A stretch of DNA of 9,734 nucleotides from Eubacteriales bacterium (GTDB lineage Bacteria; Bacillota_A; Clostridia; Christensenellales; Aristaeellaceae), in assembly GCA_029974855.1 (NCBI GenBank), contig JARKQO010000030.1, positions 1-9,734 on the forward strand, given 5' to 3'. The notes beneath the pieces were generated by a model. It saw only the letters and a list, made by a program, of their open reading frames with translations. It searched no databases and was not told the DNA's origin. Position numbers and translations under genes: made by a program. Positions 1-6,028 of this stretch are shown piece after piece; positions within the stretch are counted from its first letter, which is position 1, and the number at the start of each line of letters is the position of its first letter.

Positions 1-1423
1 CGCTGAGGCGGAACAGCTCGTCCAGATCGGCGCTTACCAGCAAAATGGCGCAGCCCTTGTTGCGCTGCCGGATGATGTGCTCGTGGATGAACTCGATGGC
101 CCCGATGTCCACCCCCCGGGTGGGCTGGTTGATGATCAGCAGGGGAGAGCCGAAGCTGAACTCCCGGGCGATGACCACCTTTTGCATGTTGCCCCCGGAC
201 AAGGAGCCCGTGAGCTCGTCCACCCCGGGGGTGCGGATGTCAAATTCCTGAACCAGGTCCTGGGCGTATTGCCTGGCCTTGCCCCGGCGCAGATGAATGC
301 CAAATAAGCTGAAATCCCGGCTGCGCTGCTTGCCCAGCAGTAAATTCTCCGCCACGCTGGCCTTGGCGGAGAGCCCGGTGCGCAGCCGGTCCTCCGGGAT
401 GTAGCTGACCCCCAAGGCCCGGATCTCCCCGGGGCTGAGACGCCCGATGTCCCGGCCGTTCAGCAGAACGCTGCCCCCGGCCAGGGGCCGCATCCCCGTG
501 AGGCATTCCACAAGCTCCGTCTGGCCGTTGCCCTCGATGCCGCACACCCCCACGATTTCCCCGGAGCGCACCACCAGGTCGATGTCCTGCACCACGGGAA
601 GGCTGCGGTCGCTGAGGGCCTGGAGGTCCTGAATCCGCAGCACCTCCACCCCCGGGGGCTGCTCCCCCCGAAGCTCGTCAAAGAGTACGTCCCGACCCAC
701 CATCAAAGATGCGATTTCCTTTTCGCTGGTTTGGGGGGTGTCCAGCACCCTCACCAGCTTACCCCGCTTCATCACCCCCACCCGGTGGCTCACCCGCATC
801 ACCTCCGGCAGCGTGTGGGTGATGAGGATCACGGTCATGTTCCGCTCCTGCACCATGCGGCGGATGACGGCGAAGAGCTCGTCCGTCTCCTGGGGCGTCA
901 GCACGGCGGTGGGCTCGTCCAGAATCAGCACCTCCGCCCCGTGGCGCAGGGCCTTGAGGATTTCCACCCGCTGCTGGAGCCCCAGGGAAAGCTCCTCCAC
1001 CGGGGCTCCCGGGTCCACCTCCAGCCCGTATCGGGCGGACAGGTCCCGGGCCCGGGCCATGGCCCCGGCCTCGTCGTAAAAAAGGCCGCCCTTCTTGGGC
1101 TCGTGGCCCAAAAAGATGTTCTGGGCCACGGTGAAGCTGGGCACCAGCTTGAAGTGCTGGTGCACCATGCTCACCCCCAAGGCCAAGGCCTTTTCGGGGT
1201 TGTAGGAGCCGGGGGTTTTTTGTCCCCGGACGAAAATGGAGCCCAAGGTGGGCTTTTGAAAACCGTAGAGCAGGTTCATCAAGGTGCTTTTGCCGGCGCC
1301 GTTCTCCCCCACCAGGGCAAAGACCTCCCCCTGGAAAATGGATAAAGATACGTCGTCGTTGGCCAGCACCCCGGGGTATTGCATGCTCACATGGGAGAAC
1401 TCCACAATGGGGGTTTGGGACAT
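1..1423 (-). CDS. ABC transporter ATP-binding protein, BMP/nucleoside-type (two ATPase domains), 3' end cut off by window edge
   Basis: This is the energising subunit of an importer of the sugar/nucleoside (RbsA/YufO-like) class. It is cytoplasmic and would sit on two permease subunits. 474 codons are visible from an ATG at 1423, preceded by GAGGAG six bases upstream. Domain 1 (about residues 5-245) is intact: Walker A GENGAGKST at 39-47, signature LSLGLQQR at 145-152, Walker B with catalytic Glu in LILDEP at 166-171, and H-loop His203. Domain 2 (from about 258) is degenerate: the Walker A equivalent reads GNGQTEL (298-304) without the Lys, the signature LSGGN (408-412) is present, the Walker B region reads LLIINQPTRG with Gln for Glu, and the H-loop His is absent. 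This asymmetry is normal for the family. The gene directly upstream encodes a BMP-type binding protein, which supports a purine-nucleoside-like cargo, but the substrate is inferred. Sugar import is the alternative. The C-terminus lies outside the window. Confidence 0.93.
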   Translation of the reverse strand, partial: MSQTPIVEFSHVSMQYPGVLANDDVSLSIFQGEVFALVGENGAGKSTLMNLLYGFQKPTLGSIFVRGQKTPGSYNPEKALALGVSMVHQHFKLVPSFTVAQNIFLGHEPKKGGLFYDEAGAMARARDLSARYGLEVDPGAPVEELSLGLQQRVEILKALRHGAEVLILDEPTAVLTPQETDELFAVIRRMVQERNMTVILITHTLPEVMRVSHRVGVMKRGKLVRVLDTPQTSEKEIASLMVGRDVLFDELRGEQPPGVEVLRIQDLQALSDRSLPVVQDIDLVVRSGEIVGVCGIEGNGQTELVECLTGMRPLAGGSVLLNGRDIGRLSPGEIRALGVSYIPEDRLRTGLSAKASVAENLLLGKQRSRDFSLFGIHLRRGKARQYAQDLVQEFDIRTPGVDELTGSLSGGNMQKVVIAREFSFGSPLLIINQPTRGVDIGAIEFIHEHIIRQRNKGCAILLVSADLDELFRLS

Positions 1424-1458
1424 AGGGACTCCTCGCTTCTTTGGCAGGTCGCGCGATG

Positions 1459-1488
1459 AAAAAAGAGGCGGGGGACATTGCCCCCGCC
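1459..1488 (-). terminator. Rho-independent terminator / attenuator between binding protein and ATPase
   Basis: On the minus strand a perfect 8-bp GC stem (GGCGGGGG paired with CCCCCGCC, 1467-1488) with a 6-base loop is followed by CTC and six T residues (1464-1459). It lies in the 94-base gap after the BMP gene and before the ATPase gene. I see no promoter between the terminator and the ATPase start, so the ATPase probably depends on read-through. That would give more binding protein than transporter core. Confidence 0.8.
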
Positions 1489-1517
1489 CCCACGGATCGC
1501 TGAAATTTCCGGCGGCC

Positions 1518-2525
1518 TTACCGGGTGGAATCCACCACGATCTCGCCGCTGATGATCTTCTCCTTCAGGGCCTCCACCTCGGCCTTCAGCTCGGCGGAAA
1601 CCTGCTGGGTCATGGATTCGTCCCCGTAGCCGATGTCCACCAGGCCTGTGGACATGTCCGCGTCCCAGATCTGGCCGCCTTGGAACACGCCGTCGGAAAG
1701 GTACGCGGCAATGGCGTCATAGACGCTGCCGCCCACCTCCTTGAGCATGGAGCAGAGAATGACCTCTGGGTTGATATACTTCTGGTCGCTGTCCACGCCG
1801 ACGGCGAAATTGCCGGTTTCGGCGGCGGCTTCAAAGACGCCCAGGCCGGTCTTGCCCGCCACCGCGAACACCACGTCCGCCCCCTGGCTGTACAGGCTCA
1901 GGGCGGCTTCCTTGCCCAAATCCGGCGCGTCGTAGTTGCCGTTGGTGTAGACGGGGTCCAGCACCGCGCCCTGGGGATTGGCGTACAGCGCGCCCTGCTT
2001 GTAGCCCGCCACGAAGTTGTTGATGGTATCGTCGTCGTTGCCGCCCACCACGCCCACCTTGCCGGCCTTGGAGACCTTCATGGCGATGTAGCCGGCCAAA
2101 AAGCTGCCCTGGTTCTCCTTGTAGGTGATGGACATCAAATTGTCCCCCACCCCGTCCAGGCCGTTGTCCACGAAGATGAACTTGGTATCGGGCATTTCGG
2201 GAACCACCTCGCTGAGGCCGTCCCAGAACTGCCAGCCCACAGCCACCACGATGTCGTTGCTTTGGGCTGCTTCCACCAAGGCGGGTTTGAAAGCGCTGGC
2301 GTCGCTTTTGCACTCCACCACGCTGCCCACCACGCCGTAGTCCTCCACCAGCTTTTCCAGGCCCGCGTTGGCGCTGTCATAAAAGCCCTGGTCCCCCAAA
2401 GTGTCTGCGATACAAAGAGCCACGGAGACGTTCTCTACGGTTTTGCCGGCCTCGTCGCCCATGGCGATGGACACGGCGCCCCCCAGCAGCAACAGGCAGA
2501 TCAATACGGAAAGCACCTTTTTCAT
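1518..2525 (-). CDS. BMP-family (PnrA/TmpC-like) extracytoplasmic substrate-binding protein
   Basis: This 335-residue protein is the likely capture subunit of the adjacent ABC importer. Members of the family bind purine nucleosides or related small molecules outside the membrane. It has a Lys-rich N-terminus and a hydrophobic core (about residues 4-21), then a two-lobed periplasmic-binding fold. Family-typical stretches include LGDQGFYDSANAGLEKL near 43-59, the Glu-Asn-Gly/Ser-Phe-leading-to-Gly-Tyr segment (NQGSFLAGYIA), AGKTGLGVFEAA and VGVDSDQ. The ATG at 2525 is chosen because a perfect -10 box lies at 2577-2572, so the longer frame start at 2603 would fall upstream of the transcription start. 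An ATG at 2552 is possible but would add a charged stretch before the signal peptide. The Shine-Dalgarno (AAAGGA about 10 bases upstream) is modest. Oddly, there is no lipobox: the only early Cys is residue 10, inside the hydrophobic core and preceded by Ile, and cleavage after AMG (about residue 23) looks more likely. Confidence 0.9.
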   Translation of the reverse strand: MKKVLSVLICLLLLGGAVSIAMGDEAGKTVENVSVALCIADTLGDQGFYDSANAGLEKLVEDYGVVGSVVECKSDASAFKPALVEAAQSNDIVVAVGWQFWDGLSEVVPEMPDTKFIFVDNGLDGVGDNLMSITYKENQGSFLAGYIAMKVSKAGKVGVVGGNDDDTINNFVAGYKQGALYANPQGAVLDPVYTNGNYDAPDLGKEAALSLYSQGADVVFAVAGKTGLGVFEAAAETGNFAVGVDSDQKYINPEVILCSMLKEVGGSVYDAIAAYLSDGVFQGGQIWDADMSTGLVDIGYGDESMTQQVSAELKAEVEALKEKIISGEIVVDSTR

Positions 2526-2571
2526 AATCCCATCATCCTTTCCATTCTTCATGGTGCGGAGTTTGGTCCTT

Positions 2572-2600
2572 ATTATACATGAGCGGGGAGAAGAACACAA
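2572..2600 (-). promoter_or_regulatory. Sigma-A-type promoter of the BMP/ABC operon
   Basis: Read on the minus strand, TTGTGT (2600-2595) is followed by a 17-base spacer and a perfect TATAAT (2577-2572). Transcription would start near 2565 and leave a leader of about 40 bases before the BMP ATG, too short for a riboswitch. The -35 box is a weak match (TTG only), so activation is possible. The box lies 14 bases beyond the stop of the upstream J-domain gene. Confidence 0.75.
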
Positions 2601-2613
2601 CACGGCCGGGCCC

Positions 2614-3150
2614 TTACTTTTTGCCCAAAGCGCCCTTCACCCAGTTTTGCACCCGAAACCCAAGCTGCTGGTTCTTTTTCATGGCCAAGGCCGCGTCCAG
2701 GGCCCCTTCCCGGTAGCGGCGGTTCTCCGGGTCCAGGCGCACAGCCTCCCGAAAGCTTCTGTGGGCGTCCTCGTATTGCCGCAGGCCCATGAAGATTTGC
2801 CCTTGCAGATAGTACCAGCCGTCGTCCCGGCTGTCCGCCCGGCCCAGCTGCCGAAGGGCGCTGGCCAAATTGCCCTGGTCGATGAGGCGGAGGGCAAAGT
2901 GCTTGGCCTCCTCCTGGGAGATCAGGTTAAAGCCCACCCGGTGCCTGGAGACTACCTTCAGGGCCTCCTCGTAGGCCAGGTTCAGCTGGATCAGCTGCTC
3001 CTGGGCGGCCTTTTGCTGGGCCGCGTCCTGGTATTGGTCCGGGTGGCAGGCCTTCACCTTTTGGCGGTAGGCCAGGCGCACAGCCTGCTCGTCCGCGTTG
3101 AAGCCAAGGCCCAGCACCTCGAAATATTTCCGGTCCGACAGGCTGATCAC
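2614..3150 (-). CDS. Small J-domain protein with C-terminal TPR-like helices
   Basis: This 178-residue protein begins with a J-domain (about residues 7-65) carrying the diagnostic His-Pro-Asp triad at 36-38. The rest is helical and TPR-like: about 83-107 and 110-143, with a pattern of the type WYYLQGQIFMGLRQYEDA followed by FREAVRLDPEN. It lacks the Gly/Phe-rich and zinc-finger regions of DnaJ, so it is not the general co-chaperone. J-domains stimulate DnaK ATP hydrolysis, while TPR repeats usually bind partner proteins. A DnaK-recruiting adaptor for a particular client is the natural inference; the client is unknown. No membrane segment or signal peptide is seen, so it should be cytoplasmic. 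The start codon is GTG at 3150. It begins 24 bases after the murA stop, so the two genes are probably co-transcribed. The first few residues are uncertain because the Shine-Dalgarno overlaps the start. Confidence 0.85.
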   Translation of the reverse strand: MISLSDRKYFEVLGLGFNADEQAVRLAYRQKVKACHPDQYQDAAQQKAAQEQLIQLNLAYEEALKVVSRHRVGFNLISQEEAKHFALRLIDQGNLASALRQLGRADSRDDGWYYLQGQIFMGLRQYEDAHRSFREAVRLDPENRRYREGALDAALAMKKNQQLGFRVQNWVKGALGKK

Positions 3151-3157
3151 CTCTCCT
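3145..3157 (-). promoter_or_regulatory. Shine-Dalgarno overlapping the GTG start of the J-domain gene
   Basis: The minus strand reads AGGAGAGGTGATC here. AGGAG ends only two bases before the GTG (3150-3148), which is closer than usual. The AGGTGATC part matches the 16S anti-Shine-Dalgarno very well and includes the GTG itself. It could instead serve an in-frame CTG at 3141-3139 (codon 4). No ATG is available nearby, so initiation is probably weak or coupled to murA translation. Confidence 0.45.
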
Positions 3158-3174
3158 GGGAGGCCCCCGGCTCT

Positions 3175-4422
3175 CTACAGCTTTTCCCGGCGGATTTCCG
3201 CGCCCAGGGAACGGAGCTTTTCCTCGATTCTTTCATAGCCCCGGTCGATGTAGGAGGTCTCGTAAATCTCCGTTACGCCCTTGGCCATGAGCCCGGCCAC
3301 CACCAACGCCGCCCCGGCCCGCAAATCCGTGACGGTGACGGGGGCGCCGTACAGCTCCCGCACGCCCTGGATCAGCACCGTGCGGTCCACCAGCTTGATG
3401 TTGGCCCCCATGCGGCGAAGCTCGTCCAGGTGCTTGAAGCGCTGCTCAAAGATGGTTTCCGACACCGTGGAGGTCCCGGTGGCCATGCACAAAAGGGAGG
3501 TCATGGGCTGTTGCAAATCCGTGGGGAATCCCGGATACACCTGGGTTTTCACGTTCACCGCCCGCTGCTGGGCCTGGGGCCGCACCCGGATGCTGTCGTC
3601 GCTGTCCGTGACCCGGACGCCCATTTCCAGCAGCTTGGCGGACAGGGCTTCCATGTGGGTGGGGATGCAGCCGTGGATGGTCACGTCCCCCCGGGTGGCG
3701 GCGGCGGCGATCATCAAAGTGCCGGTTTCAATCTGGTCCGGGATCACGGTGTAGGTGGCGCCGCGGAGCTTCTGCTGGCCCCGGATGCGGATCACGTCGG
3801 TGCCGGCCCCCTTGATCTTAGCCCCCATGCTGTTGAGGAAGTTCGCCAAATCCACGATGTGGGGCTCCTTGGCGGCGTTGTACATCACGGTGGTGCCCTC
3901 GGCCTTGGCGGCGGCCATCATCACGTTGATGGTGCCCCCTACCGTCACCATGTCAAAGAACACATCCGCCCCCTGGAGCTTCTGGGCCTTGGCGTAGACC
4001 ACGCCGCCCCGGTCCTCGATCTCCGCCCCCAAAGCCGAAAAGCCCTTCAAATGCTGGTCGATGGGCCTGCTGCCGATGTCGCAGCCGCCGGGATAGGCCA
4101 CCTCCGCGCAGCCGCACCGGCCCAGCAGGGCCCCCAGCAGGTAGTAGCTGGCCCGCAGCCGGGTGGTGAAGGAAAAGGGCACGTGGCAGGACCGGACCCC
4201 GGAGGGGTCCACAGTCAAATGGTGCCCGGGAACATACTCCACCTGAGCGCCCAGATACTCCAGAATCTCGATGAGGGCGTGTACGTCGTCGATATCCGGG
4301 AGATTCTCCACCGTACAGGGCGCGTCGCAAAGAAGGATGGCGGGAATCACCGCCACAGAGGTGTTTTTGCCGCCGCTGACGGTGATATGGCCCATAAGGG
4401 GGTGCCCGCCCGTGATCAACAT
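3175..4422 (-). CDS. murA: UDP-N-acetylglucosamine 1-carboxyvinyltransferase (MurA)
   Basis: The enzyme transfers enolpyruvate from phosphoenolpyruvate to UDP-GlcNAc, the first committed step of peptidoglycan synthesis, in the cytoplasm. The protein has 415 residues, the usual family length. Key residues are visible: Lys19-Asn20 in SGGKN (E. coli K22/N23), Arg90 in the segment before LGALLGR, the loop PGGCDIGSRP with catalytic Cys114, Arg119, and the YPGFPTD motif with the catalytic Asp. Because the loop residue is Cys rather than Asp, fosfomycin sensitivity is expected. The start at 4422 is preferred over ATGs at 4440 and 4515 because family proteins begin with this M-x-I-x-GG segment and AAGGA lies four bases upstream. 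Many Bacillota carry two MurA paralogues; I cannot tell from the window which one this is. It heads an operon with the J-domain gene and has its own strong promoter. Confidence 0.96.
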   Translation of the reverse strand: MLITGGHPLMGHITVSGGKNTSVAVIPAILLCDAPCTVENLPDIDDVHALIEILEYLGAQVEYVPGHHLTVDPSGVRSCHVPFSFTTRLRASYYLLGALLGRCGCAEVAYPGGCDIGSRPIDQHLKGFSALGAEIEDRGGVVYAKAQKLQGADVFFDMVTVGGTINVMMAAAKAEGTTVMYNAAKEPHIVDLANFLNSMGAKIKGAGTDVIRIRGQQKLRGATYTVIPDQIETGTLMIAAAATRGDVTIHGCIPTHMEALSAKLLEMGVRVTDSDDSIRVRPQAQQRAVNVKTQVYPGFPTDLQQPMTSLLCMATGTSTVSETIFEQRFKHLDELRRMGANIKLVDRTVLIQGVRELYGAPVTVTDLRAGAALVVAGLMAKGVTEIYETSYIDRGYERIEEKLRSLGAEIRREKL

Positions 4423-4514
4423 CTTTTCCTTACAATGCATAGGTTCGGCCCTAGCAGGCCGCCCACCACCTCGTTTCGCCGGGTGCCCCAAAGGGGGGAT
4501 TCGCCAAAAAACCA
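4423..4514 (-). other. 5' leader of murA with short hairpins
   Basis: From the predicted transcription start (about 4514) to the murA ATG, some 90 bases hold no convincing gene. Two small hairpins are visible: a C-rich/G-rich stem at about 4498-4486, and CGGCC paired with GGCCG around 4461-4446, extendable by a G-U pair with a four-base loop. GGCGAA occurs twice (4505-4500 and 4480-4475). I do not recognise a known riboswitch or a T-box, and there is no terminator U-tract. Confidence 0.35.
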
Positions 4515-4520
4515 TCTTCC

Positions 4521-4549
4521 ATTATACACAGGAAGGAAGGGGTTGACAA
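4521..4549 (-). promoter_or_regulatory. Strong sigma-A-type promoter of murA
   Basis: On the minus strand TTGTCA (4549-4544, five of six consensus bases) is separated by 17 bases from a perfect TATAAT (4526-4521). This is the best promoter match in the window and fits constitutive expression of an essential cell-wall enzyme. It points away from the plus-strand promoter about 65 bases further right. Confidence 0.85.
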
Positions 4550-4612
4550 GTCCGCGCAAATCTGGAAGGGACAAGGGCACCTGCGCCTTGTTGGGAAGGC
4601 CCCAGGGAAAGC

Positions 4613-4641
4613 TTGACGAATGGCGCAAACCCCTTCATAAT
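4613..4641 (+). promoter_or_regulatory. Sigma-A-type promoter of the radical SAM protein/der operon
   Basis: TTGACG (4613-4618) is followed by a 17-base spacer and CATAAT (4636-4641), each matching five of six consensus bases. Transcription would start near 4648 and give a leader of about 40 bases. That leader can form a 5-bp GC hairpin (GGGGC 4651-4655 with GCCCC 4662-4666) just before the Shine-Dalgarno. Confidence 0.8.
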
Positions 4642-4687
4642 AGCAGGGCCGGGGCAAGGACGCCCCTGGGGCAAAGGAGGCGCGGGG

Positions 4688-6016
4688 ATGCACCGGATCG
4701 CGGAGGTGCGCCAGGGCTCGGTGGCGGCCCGCCACGGGCTGCTGGCTGGGGACGGCATCGTCTCCATGAACGGGGAGCCTTTGCTGGATGAGATCGACTA
4801 CCAGGCCCTGTCCTTTCCGGCCCGGGTGCGCCTGGAGGTGGAACGGGCCGATGGCCGCCGGGAGGAACTCCTGCTGGACAAGGAGGAAGGGGAGGCCCTG
4901 GGCCTGCGCTTTGAGGAGACCATGGCCCTGTCCCCCAGAACCTGCCGCAACAAGTGCGTGTTCTGCTTCATCGACCAGATGCCCCCGGGCCTTCGGCAAA
5001 CTCTGTACGTCAAGGACGACGACTGGCGCTATTCCCTGATGATGGGGAATTTTGTGACCCTCACCAACGTGGACGAGGCTGAGTTTCAGCGGATCATCCG
5101 GCGGCGGGCCTCGCCTTTGTACGTGAGCGTGCACACCACCGACCCGGAACTGCGCCGGAGGATGACCCACAACCGCTTCGCAGGGGACATCATGGACCGG
5201 CTGACCCGGCTGCGGGACGCGGGTATCCGCTTCCATTGCCAGATCGTGGTGTGCCCCGGCTACAACGACGGGGAGGCCCTGCTGCGGACCCTGGAGGACC
5301 TGCGGAGCTTGGCCCCGGCGGCCCTGAGCGCCGCCATGGTGCCGGTAGGCCTCAGCAGGTTCCGGGAGGGGCTGGCCCCCCTGGAGCCCTTTGACCGGGC
5401 AAAGGCTGGGAGGCTCCTGGAGGAAATCGCCCCCTTTCAGGAGAAGTGCCTGAGAGAATTGGGCACCACCTTCGCCTTCCCCAGCGACGAGTTCTTCTGC
5501 CTCACCGGGCGGGAGATCCCCCCGGAGGAGTGGTACGAGGGCTACCCCCAGATTGAGAACGGGGTGGGGCTGCTGCGGCTGCTGGAAAGCGAGCTGGAGG
5601 AGGCCCAGGCCTTGGAGGCGGAGGGGGAGGGGCGGGAGCCGCCCCCGCAGGAGCGCAGGCTGCTGATCGCCACGGGGGTTTCCGCCGCGCCCCATCTGGA
5701 GTGGCTGGCCCGGCGCTTTGCCCCACAGGGCACCACCGTGCGGGTGCAGCCCATGGTGAACCGCTTTTTCGGGGAGACTGTCACCGTGGCGGGGTTGCTC
5801 ACCGGGTGCGATTTGCTGGAACAGCTGACCCCGGCGCTGCTTCAGGAAGCCCGGGCGGAGGCGCTGCTGATTCCCGGCAGCATGCTCCGCCACGAGGGGG
5901 ACCGCTTTTTGGACGACATGACTTTGGAGGAGTTCCAAAGCCGCCTGCCCCTGCCGGTGCGGGTGGTGGGGGGCAGGGGCCAGGATTTGTACGATGCCCT
6001 GCGGGGCCGTTGGTAA
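4688..6016 (+). CDS. PDZ / radical SAM / DUF512 protein of unknown function
   Basis: This 442-residue protein has the architecture of the DUF512 radical SAM family. A short PDZ-like segment (about 1-60, with GSVAARHGLLAGDGIVSMNG) comes first. The radical SAM core follows with the [4Fe-4S]-binding CxxxCxxC at Cys86, Cys90 and Cys93 (CRNKCVFCFIDQMPPGLR). The DUF512 region (about 200-415) contains the family-typical NRFFGETVTVAGLLTG near 358-373. It should be a cytoplasmic S-adenosylmethionine-dependent enzyme; its substrate is not known. The ATG at 4688 is chosen because AAAGGAGG ends seven bases upstream and the alternative in-frame ATG at 4613 lies on the -35 box. der follows after 12 bases with its Shine-Dalgarno overlapping this stop codon, so translation is probably coupled. 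A role tied to ribosome or cell-envelope maintenance can only be guessed from the neighbour. Confidence 0.92.
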   Translation: MHRIAEVRQGSVAARHGLLAGDGIVSMNGEPLLDEIDYQALSFPARVRLEVERADGRREELLLDKEEGEALGLRFEETMALSPRTCRNKCVFCFIDQMPPGLRQTLYVKDDDWRYSLMMGNFVTLTNVDEAEFQRIIRRRASPLYVSVHTTDPELRRRMTHNRFAGDIMDRLTRLRDAGIRFHCQIVVCPGYNDGEALLRTLEDLRSLAPAALSAAMVPVGLSRFREGLAPLEPFDRAKAGRLLEEIAPFQEKCLRELGTTFAFPSDEFFCLTGREIPPEEWYEGYPQIENGVGLLRLLESELEEAQALEAEGEGREPPPQERRLLIATGVSAAPHLEWLARRFAPQGTTVRVQPMVNRFFGETVTVAGLLTGCDLLEQLTPALLQEARAEALLIPGSMLRHEGDRFLDDMTLEEFQSRLPLPVRVVGGRGQDLYDALRGRW

Positions 6017-6028
6017 AGGAGAAAGCAG

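Noticed and set aside
432..560. Loss of Walker A Lys and Walker B Glu in the second ATPase domain, as a sign of gene decay
   Set aside because: Asymmetric second domains with exactly these changes are normal in the RbsA/YufO class, and the reading frame is intact.
1284..2582. Plus-strand open frame of 432 codons opposite the BMP gene
   Set aside because: It is antisense to a recognised protein, with His/Ala/Val-rich low-complexity content and no plausible start context.
2526..2603. Longer BMP protein starting at 2603
   Set aside because: The start would lie upstream of the -35/-10 boxes and would bury the signal peptide 26 residues in.
4428..4434. A single TGTAAGG on the minus strand just before murA
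   Set aside because: It is a lone copy coinciding with the murA Shine-Dalgarno, without an 11-base partner, so I do not count it as an operator.
4423..4515. N-terminal extension of MurA from an ATG at 4515
   Set aside because: That ATG falls at or next to the predicted transcription start, so it would be leaderless. The added residues look like translated leader, and MurA proteins begin at the residue matching 4422.
4543..4548. Perfect plus-strand TTGACA as a second promoter for the radical SAM gene
   Set aside because: No -10 match lies 16-18 bases downstream; the bases belong to the minus-strand -35 region of murA. The pair at 4613-4641 fits better.
2401..4791. Very long plus-strand open frame of 796 codons opposite murA, the J-domain gene and the BMP start
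   Set aside because: It lies antisense to well-recognised genes. Its product is low-complexity and rich in His, Gly, Leu and Val, the usual reflection of GC-biased codons, and it ends inside the radical SAM gene.
4451..5938. Minus-strand open frame of 495 codons opposite the radical SAM gene
   Set aside because: It is antisense to a gene with clear motifs, has a low-complexity Gly/Gln/Leu/Pro composition and shows no domain. It is a codon-bias shadow.
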